Shown: in pieces, positions 23,560-32,494 of the stretch | Position numbering within the stretch: position 1 is the first letter of the stretch | Layout of the letters: each line of letters opens with the position of its first letter | DNA from: Thermoanaerobaculia bacterium | GTDB taxonomy: Bacteria; Acidobacteriota; Thermoanaerobaculia; Thermoanaerobaculales; Sulfomarinibacteraceae | DNA: 36,595 bases | Direction of reading: 5' to 3' | Assembly (NCBI GenBank): GCA_027067575.1 | Contig: JAMOVQ010000109.1 | Span: 1-36,595 of the forward strand | Made by a program: the position numbers and the translations under genes | Notes under the pieces: generated by a model | The model's input: only the letters and a program-made list of their open reading frames with translations | Database searches by the model: none | Told to the model about the DNA's origin: nothing

Positions 23560-26500
23560 TCACGGCTCCATCTCCCGGTACTGCCGCTGCCACTTGTTGT
23601 AGGTGCTCCACGAGATCCCCTTCGCCTCCAGGAGATGGCGAAGGTAGCGCAACTCGTCGGCCGGGTCGCGGTCATCGGGAGCGGGGGACATGGCCCAGGT
23701 CACCGCCTCGTCTACGGTGATGAAATGGTGGTCCTTCGCGATCCAGATCGGCATGTGGCCGAGAATCCGCCCGATGACGACGCCGGCAACGGCCGAACTG
23801 AGAACGGAGATGCCGATGGTGGCGGCGCTCGCCTCTCCGAGGCTCTCCATCAGCAGGACGTGCCGGTAGTAGCCGAAGTATGCCAGGTAGTTGATGTTGA
23901 ACTCGTTCCGGGCGGTGCGGAGCCATTCTGCCGCTCCCCGGTACGTGCCGGAGGTCGTGATCCAGCCGGAGAGACGCTGGCCCATCCCCACGAGGCCGGT
24001 GGATTCGGAGACCGCCGCGGTCTCGGCCTCGATGGCCGCAAGCTCCACGGGACCGCTCTCCAACGCGAAGTCCCGGGCGGTGTGCTCCATGATGGACATG
24101 CCGCTCTCCTTCAGGAGACGGGCGGCCCACTCGATGGGAACGTTGTAGCCCATGGTCTCCTCGACCAGGCCGCTCCCCATCCAGACCTGGTCCATGTACT
24201 GGGCCGCCTCGGGGTACACGGCCTCCAGGTACTGGGCGCTGACCGTTCCGTGGACGGCGGCGGCGTCCCGGAGGCCGAGCTGCACCCCGCGGAACGTCCA
24301 GTCCCAGGCGAACTCGTAGATCGCCGGGTCGGCGAGCATCTGCTCCTCGCCGGCGAGGCCCGTGGGGTCCACGTGGCCGATGGGGTCGCCCAGGGCGTAG
24401 GCGTACGGGTTCCCGGTGGCCGCCACGCCCAGCGGATCGGGGGAGAGGAACTGCCCGAGAGACGGGTCGTAGGCTCGGGCGCCCATGGCGGGGAGGCCCG
24501 AGGGTCCGGTCAGGACACCGATGCAACCCCCGAACCCGAACGGCACGTCCTGGAGTGTGCCCACCGTGGCGGTCGGGTTCCCGAAGGCGTCCCAGGAGCG
24601 CGCAAGGAGCACGGTTCCGGAGCCGCCGGTGATCACGGCGGCGTTGCCGCGCTCGTCGGGCAGGTACACCCGGATCCCGCCTCCGGCCTCCACCGAGTAC
24701 AGGAGGCGGCGGCCGGCCCAGACGTGCCGTTCCACCACTGAACCGGTGCCGTCCATCGTCACCACGGGGCGGCCGTCCAGCCGCAGGAACCGGAGGGTCG
24801 TGGCGCTTCCGGCGAGCTCCACCAGGTCGCCGGCCGGATCGTACCGCCAGGCGACGGTCTCGCCGTTGCGCTGGACCGTCGCCGGACGTTGGAGGGCGTC
24901 CCAGGTCACCTGGAGCCCCGGTGCGGCGAGCAGCGCCCCTGCCACGTCGTGGGTGACGGGAAGCGTCCCCCCGCCGCTGCTGACGCTCTCCAGGCGGTCA
25001 CCCGGCCCCCGGGCGAGCTCGATGGACCGCTCGGCCAGGGCCTCTGGCGCGCCACCCGTTCGGCGCACGGAGACGGTCCGTCCCGCGGCGTCCCTCGTGA
25101 TCTCGACCTGGAGGAGCAGGACGCCGCCGGGCCCGGTGTGGCGCAGGGAGGTCAGCGCGCCCCGGGCGTCGCGCCCGTACTCCGTCCGGACCCCTCCGGG
25201 CAGGTCGATGGCCGTCACGCGGTTCGCGGCGTCGTAGTGGAACACCGTGGTGTTCCCCGTCCAGTCCACGATCCGTTCGAGCCGTCCCGCCGTGTCGTAC
25301 CGGTAGTCCGCCGTCACGCCGCTGGGATACTCCAGGGCGTCGAGCCGGCTCCCCGGCGTCCAGCTGCTCCGGACCGTGTTCCCCCAGATCCCCGTGTGGG
25401 CCACGCGGCGGCCCATGAGGTCGAGGGCGTCGGTCACCGTCTCCCCGTTGCACGAGGCCGTCCGCGTCTCCCCGGAGCTCGAGAACGTTCGGGTGTAGTC
25501 GATGGTGCTGCCGTCGGGCAGGGTCATGGAGGTGACCTCGTCGTCCCCGTTGTACGTCCAGGAGAGCTGTCTGCCGTCCGGGAGCGTCCGGGAGATCAGC
25601 CTGCCCGCCCCATCCCAGGTGGAGCGGGTGACGGCCCCGGCCGGATCCTTCGTCTCCGTCACACGCCCGGCGCCGTCGTACGTCCAGCGCCAGGTGGACC
25701 CCTCTCCGTCGGTCAGGGCGAGGAGCCGGCCGCGGCTGTCCCGCTCGTGGAGGACATGGGCGCCGTCGGGAAGCTGGAGGCTCCTGATCTGCCCGTCGTC
25801 GGTGTGGACCTCCACGAGCTGCCGCCCCAGGGGGTCGGTCCGGACGATCCGGAGGCCGTCGTCGGAGTAGGCCACCGTGGCCCGGTTGCCCAGCGGATCC
25901 TCCGTCGCCGTCGGCCGGCCGTCCGCGTCCCACTCGAACGTCCATCGGGCGCCGTCGGGCTCCACGATGGCCGTCAGGTTCCCGTTGGCGTCGTGCTCGT
26001 ACCGGCGGTGGCCGCCGCCGGGCAGCACAATCTCCCGCCGGAGGCCCCGGTCGTCGTAGAGCCACGACGTCACCACGCCGTCGGGGTCGGTGCGGCTCGT
26101 CAGGTTGCCGTCCACGTCGTAGGTCATGTGGATCTCGCCGCCGTAGGCGTCGCGGACGGTGACGAGCTGTCCCGCGGCATCGTACGTCCAGGAGGTCGTC
26201 GCGCCTGTGGGGACGAAGGCCCGGGAGGTGACGTTCCCCTCGCCGTCGTGGGCGAAGGTCGTCCGGCGGCCCTCGGGCGTCTGGACCCATTCGAGGTTCC
26301 CGGCGAGGTCCCGGGAGAGCGTCAGGGTTCCGATGGAGCCGGGACGTTCGATGGACGACACGTGTCCCGTGGTGTCGTACCCCCAGGTGACGGTGTTCCC
26401 GAGCGGGTCCGTGACGGACTCCAGCTGGCCTCCCGCCGTCCATCCGAGTTCCGAAGGCCCCGGGTCTGCACCGTTGCGGATCTGGCTGACGCGTCCGTCA

Positions 26501-28680
26501 CCGTCGTACGCGAGGGTGACGTCCTCGCCCCCGGCGGAGGTCAGCCTTGTCGGCCGGCCATTCGCGTCCCACTGGAACTGATCCGACGCTCCCGACGGGT
26601 GGACGATCTGCGCCGGCCGTCCCGATCCATCCCGCACCAGGGTCGCAACGGCGCCGCCGGCGTTGACCACGGACTCGATCCGGCCGTTCGCGTCGCGGTT
26701 GAACTCCACCATCCGGCCTGCCTTGTCCACGATCCGCGCGAGATGCCCGTCCTCCCACGCGTACCGGGCCGTCTCGCCCAGGCCGTCCCCGGCGGCCACC
26801 ATGCGGCCCGCGGCGTTGTAGACGCGCCGCACCGTCCGCCCCGAGGGTGGGGTGACGGTAACCTCGAGGCCGCCGGTCCCCACGGGGGTGCGGGTGAAGG
26901 TCGTGGTCTGGCCGAGGGCGTCGGTTTCCGTGGCCACACGCCCCTGGGCGTCGTACGTCACGGTGAGAACCGTCTCGCCACGGCGGTCCTTCGCCGTGAG
27001 CATCCGGTGGGATCCGTCGTAGGTGTGCTGCCACGAGTGTCCCAGCGGATCGGTGATGGTGAGCAGGTTCCCGGAGGTATCGTAGGTCATGGCGGCGAGA
27101 TCGGACGCGGAGAGGGCCGCGCACCGGACGGCGGCCAGCCGCCCCGAGGCGTCGTAGGTGAAGTCGAACTGGCGGCCGAGTGGGTCGGTGACGTGGTCCA
27201 CGTGACCCGCGGCGTGGGTGACCGTCAGGGCGTCGCTCGTGCCGTCGGAGATCGCCAGCAGCGATCCCGAGGCATCGAACTCCGCGTCGAGGCCTCCGGG
27301 GAGGTGCAGCCTCACACCACCTCCTCCGGTGTCCTCGAGCGCCGCATCGGTGGCCCCCCCGGCGGGGGTCCATGGATCGCCGGCCTGGCCCCGTACGAAC
27401 CGCTGGACATGCCCGTCGGGGAAGGTCACGGAGGTGGAGGTCGCCCCGACCGTGGCCTTCATCGCCCAGGAGTGGGTCCAGCCGTGGCCCACGGGACCGT
27501 CGTCCCCCGCCTTCGCCGAGTTGTACGTCAGGGAAAGTCCGAACCCGAGGGTCCTCGTTGCGGGGAAGAAGCAGGCGGTGTGTATTGTGTGGAGGTTTCC
27601 CGTGTACGCGCAGACCGGGTCGTCCTCGTCGTCCGGCTGGTCCCCCAGGCGGTGGTCGGGGTCATCGGGCGTGTCGTCGGGGGTCATCACCAGATCGAGG
27701 CGTGTGACCGGAGGGGGGCTGGCGGGGAGATCCACGTGGGCGGCGGTTCCGGCATATCCCGGGTTGTGAGGGGTCACATCGTAGCTGCCCGGTGCCGGGG
27801 CGTGGATCAGATAGACCGCTTCGGGAGGATCGGTACGGTCGGCTCGGGAGCCCGAGGTGTCCGTGGCGATCACCGTCGCTCCCACGAGGGGCTCGCCCGT
27901 GTCCGATGCCGTCACCGTACCGACGATCACCGCACAGGGGCGGACAGTGTACGTCTCCGTCTCGCTGGCCGTGGCGGTGCCGCTGGAGGCGTGGACGGTC
28001 ACAGTGTACGTTCCGGCTTCGTGCCACTGGTGGGACACGGCCCTCCCGGTGGCCGTCGTGCCGTCACCGAACTCCCAGTCCACCAGGTCGGCGATGCCCG
28101 TGAACTCGAACTCCACCGTCTGGTCGCGGCAGACCGTCGTGTCGGGGGGGCCCCTGAAACCGGCCGTGGCACAACCCGTGATGGCGAACCGCTGTGAGGG
28201 CGTGGTGAACGGCCCTTCGTGTTGCGCGCCCCACACGGAAAACGCCAGAGACCCCTCGCCGCACCCGGTGACAAGGAACTCGAAGCTCGGGGTGCCGAAC
28301 CATGTCGGAGAGAACTCCCGGTACGGGTTCCATGTACACGTGCCACCGGCCGGACCACCGGTGGGGACGTCGGTGTAGTCCATGATCTCGTCGTCGATCA
28401 GGCACGGGAGGCCGGTCCAGCCGTAGTGGTCGAACCAGGCGCGAACGAGCTGGAGGCCCGACGGGATGGGATCCACCCCTTCCGATCCCCAGCCGTTGAC
28501 GGAGGTCCTGACGATCACGTGGCTTCCATACTCGACCGAGCCCGCAATGGAGAAGGAGAACCCGGCCGGATTGGGCTCGGAGGCCGAGCCGGGGAACGAG
28601 GCGGCCATCACGAGCACGAGCGCGAGAAGGCCGTGACCTGCGTCTCCGCGAGTGGGTCTGCCGATGGAGATGGAACGCAT
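23560..28680 (-). CDS. Giant secreted RHS/YD-repeat protein with a unique C-terminal tail
   Basis: 1706 residues from ATG 28680, with GGGAGG 5 nt upstream. In order: signal peptide (to about 34); a PKD-like domain (180-247, WEFGDGTTATGRAVSHQW then AGTYTVTV); a carboxypeptidase-regulatory-like domain (250-332); a DUF6531-like start of the RHS shell (about 356, GLSLTYNSAKAGDDGPVGHGW); about 25-30 YD repeats; and the RHS core end (DERGNAAVIT through GQFLSPDPLGV, NPYAYALGDPIGHVDPTG, about 1447). The 259-residue tail has no domain I recognise; it includes a hydrophobic segment (about 1619-1641). Such proteins encapsulate a variable toxin or effector. No obvious immunity gene follows. A -24/-12 element lies about 50-66 nt upstream. 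Confidence 0.9.
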   Translation of the reverse strand: MRSISIGRPTRGDAGHGLLALVLVMAASFPGSASEPNPAGFSFSIAGSVEYGSHVIVRTSVNGWGSEGVDPIPSGLQLVRAWFDHYGWTGLPCLIDDEIMDYTDVPTGGPAGGTCTWNPYREFSPTWFGTPSFEFLVTGCGEGSLAFSVWGAQHEGPFTTPSQRFAITGCATAGFRGPPDTTVCRDQTVEFEFTGIADLVDWEFGDGTTATGRAVSHQWHEAGTYTVTVHASSGTATASETETYTVRPCAVIVGTVTASDTGEPLVGATVIATDTSGSRADRTDPPEAVYLIHAPAPGSYDVTPHNPGYAGTAAHVDLPASPPPVTRLDLVMTPDDTPDDPDHRLGDQPDDEDDPVCAYTGNLHTIHTACFFPATRTLGFGLSLTYNSAKAGDDGPVGHGWTHSWAMKATVGATSTSVTFPDGHVQRFVRGQAGDPWTPAGGATDAALEDTGGGGVRLHLPGGLDAEFDASGSLLAISDGTSDALTVTHAAGHVDHVTDPLGRQFDFTYDASGRLAAVRCAALSASDLAAMTYDTSGNLLTITDPLGHSWQHTYDGSHRMLTAKDRRGETVLTVTYDAQGRVATETDALGQTTTFTRTPVGTGGLEVTVTPPSGRTVRRVYNAAGRMVAAGDGLGETARYAWEDGHLARIVDKAGRMVEFNRDANGRIESVVNAGGAVATLVRDGSGRPAQIVHPSGASDQFQWDANGRPTRLTSAGGEDVTLAYDGDGRVSQIRNGADPGPSELGWTAGGQLESVTDPLGNTVTWGYDTTGHVSSIERPGSIGTLTLSRDLAGNLEWVQTPEGRRTTFAHDGEGNVTSRAFVPTGATTSWTYDAAGQLVTVRDAYGGEIHMTYDVDGNLTSRTDPDGVVTSWLYDDRGLRREIVLPGGGHRRYEHDANGNLTAIVEPDGARWTFEWDADGRPTATEDPLGNRATVAYSDDGLRIVRTDPLGRQLVEVHTDDGQIRSLQLPDGAHVLHERDSRGRLLALTDGEGSTWRWTYDGAGRVTETKDPAGAVTRSTWDGAGRLISRTLPDGRQLSWTYNGDDEVTSMTLPDGSTIDYTRTFSSSGETRTASCNGETVTDALDLMGRRVAHTGIWGNTVRSSWTPGSRLDALEYPSGVTADYRYDTAGRLERIVDWTGNTTVFHYDAANRVTAIDLPGGVRTEYGRDARGALTSLRHTGPGGVLLLQVEITRDAAGRTVSVRRTGGAPEALAERSIELARGPGDRLESVSSGGGTLPVTHDVAGALLAAPGLQVTWDALQRPATVQRNGETVAWRYDPAGDLVELAGSATTLRFLRLDGRPVVTMDGTGSVVERHVWAGRRLLYSVEAGGGIRVYLPDERGNAAVITGGSGTVLLARSWDAFGNPTATVGTLQDVPFGFGGCIGVLTGPSGLPAMGARAYDPSLGQFLSPDPLGVAATGNPYAYALGDPIGHVDPTGLAGEEQMLADPAIYEFAWDWTFRGVQLGLRDAAAVHGTVSAQYLEAVYPEAAQYMDQVWMGSGLVEETMGYNVPIEWAARLLKESGMSIMEHTARDFALESGPVELAAIEAETAAVSESTGLVGMGQRLSGWITTSGTYRGAAEWLRTARNEFNINYLAYFGYYRHVLLMESLGEASAATIGISVLSSAVAGVVIGRILGHMPIWIAKDHHFITVDEAVTWAMSPAPDDRDPADELRYLRHLLEAKGISWSTYNKWQRQYREMEP

Positions 28681-28730
28681 CGCATCCTCCCGGTGGGGCG
28701 CCCGGTGGCCACGGGCCCCGCTCCCGGTGG

Positions 28731-28746
28731 AGCAAGAGCCGTTCCA
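28731..28746 (-). promoter_or_regulatory. Sigma-54 -24/-12 promoter of the RHS gene
   Basis: TGGAACGGCTCTTGCT on the minus strand mismatches the consensus TGGCACGRNNNTTGCW at one position, and GG and GC are exactly 10 nt apart. The predicted start near 28720 gives a leader of about 40 nt that retains the GGGAGG site. This is the best promoter match in the window. Confidence 0.7.
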
Positions 28747-28804
28747 GGGTGGCCGGGCACCGGGCGACCCGTCGTGGCTTCCTTCCCCATGGGCGGAACC
28801 CCCG

Positions 28805-28828
28805 CGGCTGCACCGTCGGGTGCGGCCG
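28805..28828 (-). terminator. Stem-loop downstream of the B12-type radical SAM gene (terminator or activator site)
   Basis: CGGCTGCACC (28805-28814) pairs with GGTGCGGCCG (28819-28828), a 10-bp stem with one G-T wobble and a 4-nt loop, 30 nt past the stop at 28858. It is also about 60 nt upstream of the RHS -24 element, so it could be an enhancer site for the sigma-54 regulator. Confidence 0.45.
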
Positions 28829-28857
28829 GCGCACGGAGAGGTGCAGAGGTGGATCGC

Positions 28858-30447
28858 TCAGCTGGGAGTGGGCGTTTGGGGAAGCGGGGCGGAGGTGATG
28901 AAGTGCCAGGGTGGGGGGCCGCCGTCCCACGGTCCGAGCAGCGGCTCGATCCGGTCGGCGTACCGGGCCATCGCGCGGGCCGGCGTCTCGCCCGCGGCGA
29001 GGGCCTCGAGGAGGGGGAAGGCCTCGACGCCGGCGCGGCCCAGGTACCCCTGCCAGCGGGCCTCACGGACCGAGGGCCGGTCGAGCCGGAACCCGGGCAG
29101 CCCGGTGAGGGCGCGTTCGATCCGCCGGAGGCGCCGGCGTGCCTCCCGGCGCTCGAGCATCCCCACGGCGTGGTACGGGGTGTACGGCTTCGGGACGAGC
29201 ACGTTGACGCTGGCCCGCAGCCACGGGCCCCCGCGGCCGGGCCTCGGGGTGGAGGCGCCGATCCGGTGGATCTCCCGGATCAGCCCGGCGATGGCGTCGA
29301 GGTCGCCGTCCGTCTCGCCGGGGAGCCCGACGATGAAGTACAGCTTGATGCCGGTCAGGCCGCACCGGAACCCCGTCTCCACGGCGGCCAGGATCGCCTC
29401 GTTGGTGATCGGCTTGCCGAGAGCCCGGCGCAGGGCGTCGCTGCCGGTCTCGGGCGCGATGGCGACGGAACGGGCGCCGGAGGCCACCAGCGGCTCGAGC
29501 ACCTCGGGCACCATGGCGGGGATCCGGAGGGAGGAGAGCGCCACGTCGAGGCCCGAGTCCACGGCGGCGGCGAGGATCCGCCCGATCTCCGGGTGGTCGC
29601 CCACGGCCGTGGCGACGAACCCGATCCGCGACGTGATGCGGGACAGCTCGTGGACGCGGGTGAGGATCGCCTCCGTGGCGTACGGCCGGAGGTTCCCGGC
29701 GGTGTGGCTGATCCAGCAGTACCGGCACGACTCCGGGCATCCCCGCGACATCTCCACCAGCCCGCGCGACCGGTACTCCGCCTCGGGCGTGACGGCGTGG
29801 GAGGCCGGGACGGCGTCCGGGGGGAGCGTCTCGAGCCGGCGCTTCTCGAGCCGGCGCAGCCGCCGGATCGGCCGTCCTGCGCCGTCGAGGTGCCGGGAGG
29901 GGACGAGGTAGCCGTCGCGGGAGGCCAGCTCGTCCAGGAGCGTCTCGCGGTCCGTGCCGTCGCGGAGCAGCTGGAGGACCGCGGGCCAGGTTCGCTCGGC
30001 GGCACCGAGGCAGAACACGTCCACTGCCGGGGCCAGGGGGAGGGGGTTGATCGTGGCCACCGAGCCGCCGAGGACCACGAGCGGATCGCCCGGCCTGCGC
30101 TGCTCGCGGCGCGGGGCGATCCCGGCGGTACGCAACATCCGGAGGACGTTCGGGGCGTCGGGCTCGAACGCCATGCTGAACGCCACGGCGTCGAACGCGG
30201 CGAGGGTGGCGCCCTCCTCCAGCGTGGACCCGAGGAGCGGCCCGTCGGCGAACGCCCGCTCCACACCGACGTCCGGCTCCCGCCCGGTCAGCTCCGTGAC
30301 CCACTGGAACGCCAGGGAGGCCATGGCCACCCGGTAGGTGTTCGGGTACGCCACGGCCACGCGGACGGCGCCGTGCCGCGGCGGCGTCACGCGGTACCGC
30401 TCGGAGTCGAGCAGCCGGTTCCGGAGCGTCCTCGCGTCGTCCCCCAC
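28858..30447 (-). CDS. B12-binding-type radical SAM protein
   Basis: 529 residues from GTG 30447. The N-terminal part (about 25-165) has the layout of a cobalamin-binding-like domain: VAVAYPNTYRVAM, VAFSMAFEPDAPNVLRML, PLVVLGGSVATINPLPLAPAV. The radical SAM domain follows with C237-x3-C241-x2-C244 (SRGCPESCRYC) and later VAIAPETGSDALRRALGKP and GIKLYFIVGLPGETDGDL, all typical of the YgiQ/TIGR03960-like class. No His in a DxHxxG B12 motif is clear, so cofactor binding is uncertain. The substrate is unknown. A TACCCT hexamer is 6 nt before the GTG and no ribosome binding site is present. Confidence 0.85.
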   Translation of the reverse strand: MGDDARTLRNRLLDSERYRVTPPRHGAVRVAVAYPNTYRVAMASLAFQWVTELTGREPDVGVERAFADGPLLGSTLEEGATLAAFDAVAFSMAFEPDAPNVLRMLRTAGIAPRREQRRPGDPLVVLGGSVATINPLPLAPAVDVFCLGAAERTWPAVLQLLRDGTDRETLLDELASRDGYLVPSRHLDGAGRPIRRLRRLEKRRLETLPPDAVPASHAVTPEAEYRSRGLVEMSRGCPESCRYCWISHTAGNLRPYATEAILTRVHELSRITSRIGFVATAVGDHPEIGRILAAAVDSGLDVALSSLRIPAMVPEVLEPLVASGARSVAIAPETGSDALRRALGKPITNEAILAAVETGFRCGLTGIKLYFIVGLPGETDGDLDAIAGLIREIHRIGASTPRPGRGGPWLRASVNVLVPKPYTPYHAVGMLERREARRRLRRIERALTGLPGFRLDRPSVREARWQGYLGRAGVEAFPLLEALAAGETPARAMARYADRIEPLLGPWDGGPPPWHFITSAPLPQTPTPS

Positions 30448-30453
30448 GGTGGA

Positions 30454-30459
30454 AGGGTA
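30454..30459 (-). promoter_or_regulatory. Candidate -10 element, leaderless spacing, of the B12-type radical SAM gene
   Basis: TACCCT on the minus strand is exactly 6 nt before GTG 30447. No -35 match. Confidence 0.4.
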
Positions 30460-30544
30460 GCGGGGTTCGTCCGTTCCTGCACGTGGACCCGGCCGGGGAT
30501 CAGCGGTTCAGGCGCTCCTGGCGGCGGTCCGAACGGTCAACCGG

Positions 30545-32494
30545 TCAGGAGAACGGGGTCCACCACTCGGGGTCGAGGAACGGGAACGGAAGATCGTCCC
30601 GGGCCCACAGCGGAAGGCGCTCCATCGTGGGCGGCGAGGCCAGGAGCTGCTGGAGCCGCCGGCGGTGCTCGGCGAACCGTTCTTCGGCGTAGTCCCGCGC
30701 GGCCCCCGTGGTGACGAGGAACGGCCAGTCGGAGGCGGCGAGGATCATCAGCTGGTTGAGGACGGCGCGCTTGTACGTCGTGGTCGCCGGCCGGCCGCAG
30801 GCGGCCTGGACGGCGAACTCCGAGGAAGCCAGCTCGTGCCACATCCACTCGGTGTCCGGGTTGACCCAGACGCGGTGGTCGCCGCCGTCGCCCCAGGACC
30901 CCTCGGGGAGGGCCATGCGCGTCGTGGGCGGGTCGGTCTCGAGGTAGCCACCGGCGGAGACGGGGGCGAGCAGCGGATGCGCGGAGGCCCGGCGGAGCAC
31001 GGCCTCCAGCCAGGCGGGCCCCTCGAACCACCAGTGCCCGAACAGCTCGGTGTCGAACGGGCAGACGGCCACACCGTCGTCGAGACCCGCCAGGTGGGCG
31101 ACGAGCTCGACGAAGTGCTCGGCCTGCACGGCGACGGCCTCGGCCGCCGCCTCGGGGTCGTACGGCTGCTTGTCCGCAAGGTCGGCGCGGGGGTGCGTCA
31201 CCCGCCACAGGCGCAGTCCGGAGGGCCAGTGGCGCTTGTGGAAGTCCAGATAGCGGGGGTCGCCGGGGTAACCGTAGTCCCGCGACCAGACCTGGAGGGC
31301 GGAGCGCGGCTCGCGGACGAAAGCCGCCACGGAGCTGGAGTCGATCAGGACGGGGTGCGCCACGGCGCCTTCCACGATCTCCGGGGCGGTGGCCGGATCC
31401 CCGCCCGACGACACGGTGGCCGAGCCGCCGAGGACGAGGTGGGTGTCCACGACGGTCCACCGGATGCCGTGCCGTTCGAGGAACGCCTCGACGCCGGGGC
31501 GCACGGTCTCGCGGGCCCCGGTGACCGGGTGCTGCCAGGGCCCTCCGGGCCGGTAGGCGCACTCGGGCATCCACGCGCCCATCGGGCGCCGCCCGAACAG
31601 CCGCTCGTGGAACGACACGGCGGTGGCGAGCTCGAGGTTGATCAGTTCCTGCGTGTGGGTCAGCGGGAGGTAGGCGTGGGTCGCGGCGCAGGTGGCCAGC
31701 TCCACGACCCCCTCGCCGGCGAGGTCGGCCAGGGCGCCCACGATGTCCCGGCCGATCCGCTGCCAGATCGTCGTCAGGCCGTCGTACCGGTCGGCCCACC
31801 ACGCGGCCAGTGGGGAGACGTGGATCGTCTCCCGGGCCGCCTTGTGCCGCTGGGCGAGGTAGCGGTCCACGAGGGATCGCGTCCGCGGGTCGGCGAGCTG
31901 GGAGGCGAGCACGGGGGTGACGGAGATCGTCAGCAGATCCCGGAGCCCCTCGCGCCGGAGCCGGTCGAGCACGTCGACGAGTGGCAGGTAGCAGTGGACC
32001 ACGGCCTCGGCCAGCCAGTCCTGCCCGTGGGGCCAGGTGCCGTGGCCCAGGACCCACGGCAGGTGCGTGTGCAGGATGAACGTCAGCTTTCGGGGCCGGG
32101 CGGAACCGGTCACGGGGATCGGCGAGCGGACCTCGGCCTCGGTGATCGCGGGGCGGTGCGCGGCCTCGGGGCCGGGTTCGGTGGGGTGGGGTGGGGCCGC
32201 CGGGCCATCCTCCTGGGACGTCCGTCCCGGACCGCGGTCCGGGACCGCTGCGGCCTCACCTGCGGTGGTGGAACCGGTGGCCGGGACACTTCCCGTCGTC
32301 TCGGTGCTCGATGCCGCAGGCTTCCATGCAGCCCAGCGGCGGACGGTGGAAAGGGCGAGACCGAGCCGTCCGGCGGCGGCGCGGAGGTCTCCCCCGAGGC
32401 GGTCCACGGTTTCCGCGATCTCGGCCCGGGCCGCGTCGCGGACCGCCGCGTTCCGGCTTCTCAGGCGCCGGGAGATATCGTTGGTCTCAGGCAT
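30545..32494 (-). CDS. GH57 1,4-alpha-glucan branching enzyme with an N-terminal helix-turn-helix
   Basis: 649 residues from ATG 32494, with GGAGG 5 nt upstream inside galT; it overlaps the galT stop by 8 nt. Residues about 25-56 form a Fis-like helix-turn-helix (AEIAETVDRLGGDLRAAAGR then LGLALSTVRRWA). A Pro/Ala/Glu-rich linker (57-134) joins it to the GH57 domain. The latter has HTHLPWV, GAWMPECAYRPG with catalytic-type Glu311, and PFDTELFGHWWFEG with Asp481, the GH57 branching-enzyme signatures. It would form alpha-1,6 branches in glycogen-like glucan. The DNA-binding-like head on a metabolic enzyme is unusual; it might bind a partner or DNA, or be vestigial. Confidence 0.88.
   Translation of the reverse strand: MPETNDISRRLRSRNAAVRDAARAEIAETVDRLGGDLRAAAGRLGLALSTVRRWAAWKPAASSTETTGSVPATGSTTAGEAAAVPDRGPGRTSQEDGPAAPPHPTEPGPEAAHRPAITEAEVRSPIPVTGSARPRKLTFILHTHLPWVLGHGTWPHGQDWLAEAVVHCYLPLVDVLDRLRREGLRDLLTISVTPVLASQLADPRTRSLVDRYLAQRHKAARETIHVSPLAAWWADRYDGLTTIWQRIGRDIVGALADLAGEGVVELATCAATHAYLPLTHTQELINLELATAVSFHERLFGRRPMGAWMPECAYRPGGPWQHPVTGARETVRPGVEAFLERHGIRWTVVDTHLVLGGSATVSSGGDPATAPEIVEGAVAHPVLIDSSSVAAFVREPRSALQVWSRDYGYPGDPRYLDFHKRHWPSGLRLWRVTHPRADLADKQPYDPEAAAEAVAVQAEHFVELVAHLAGLDDGVAVCPFDTELFGHWWFEGPAWLEAVLRRASAHPLLAPVSAGGYLETDPPTTRMALPEGSWGDGGDHRVWVNPDTEWMWHELASSEFAVQAACGRPATTTYKRAVLNQLMILAASDWPFLVTTGAARDYAEERFAEHRRRLQQLLASPPTMERLPLWARDDLPFPFLDPEWWTPFS

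Noticed and set aside
24889-28197. Very long open frame on the plus strand opposite the RHS gene
   Set aside because: High GC gives long antisense frames. The minus-strand RHS frame has clear repeats and a signal peptide; this one shows only Gly/Val/Arg-rich sequence with no family motif.
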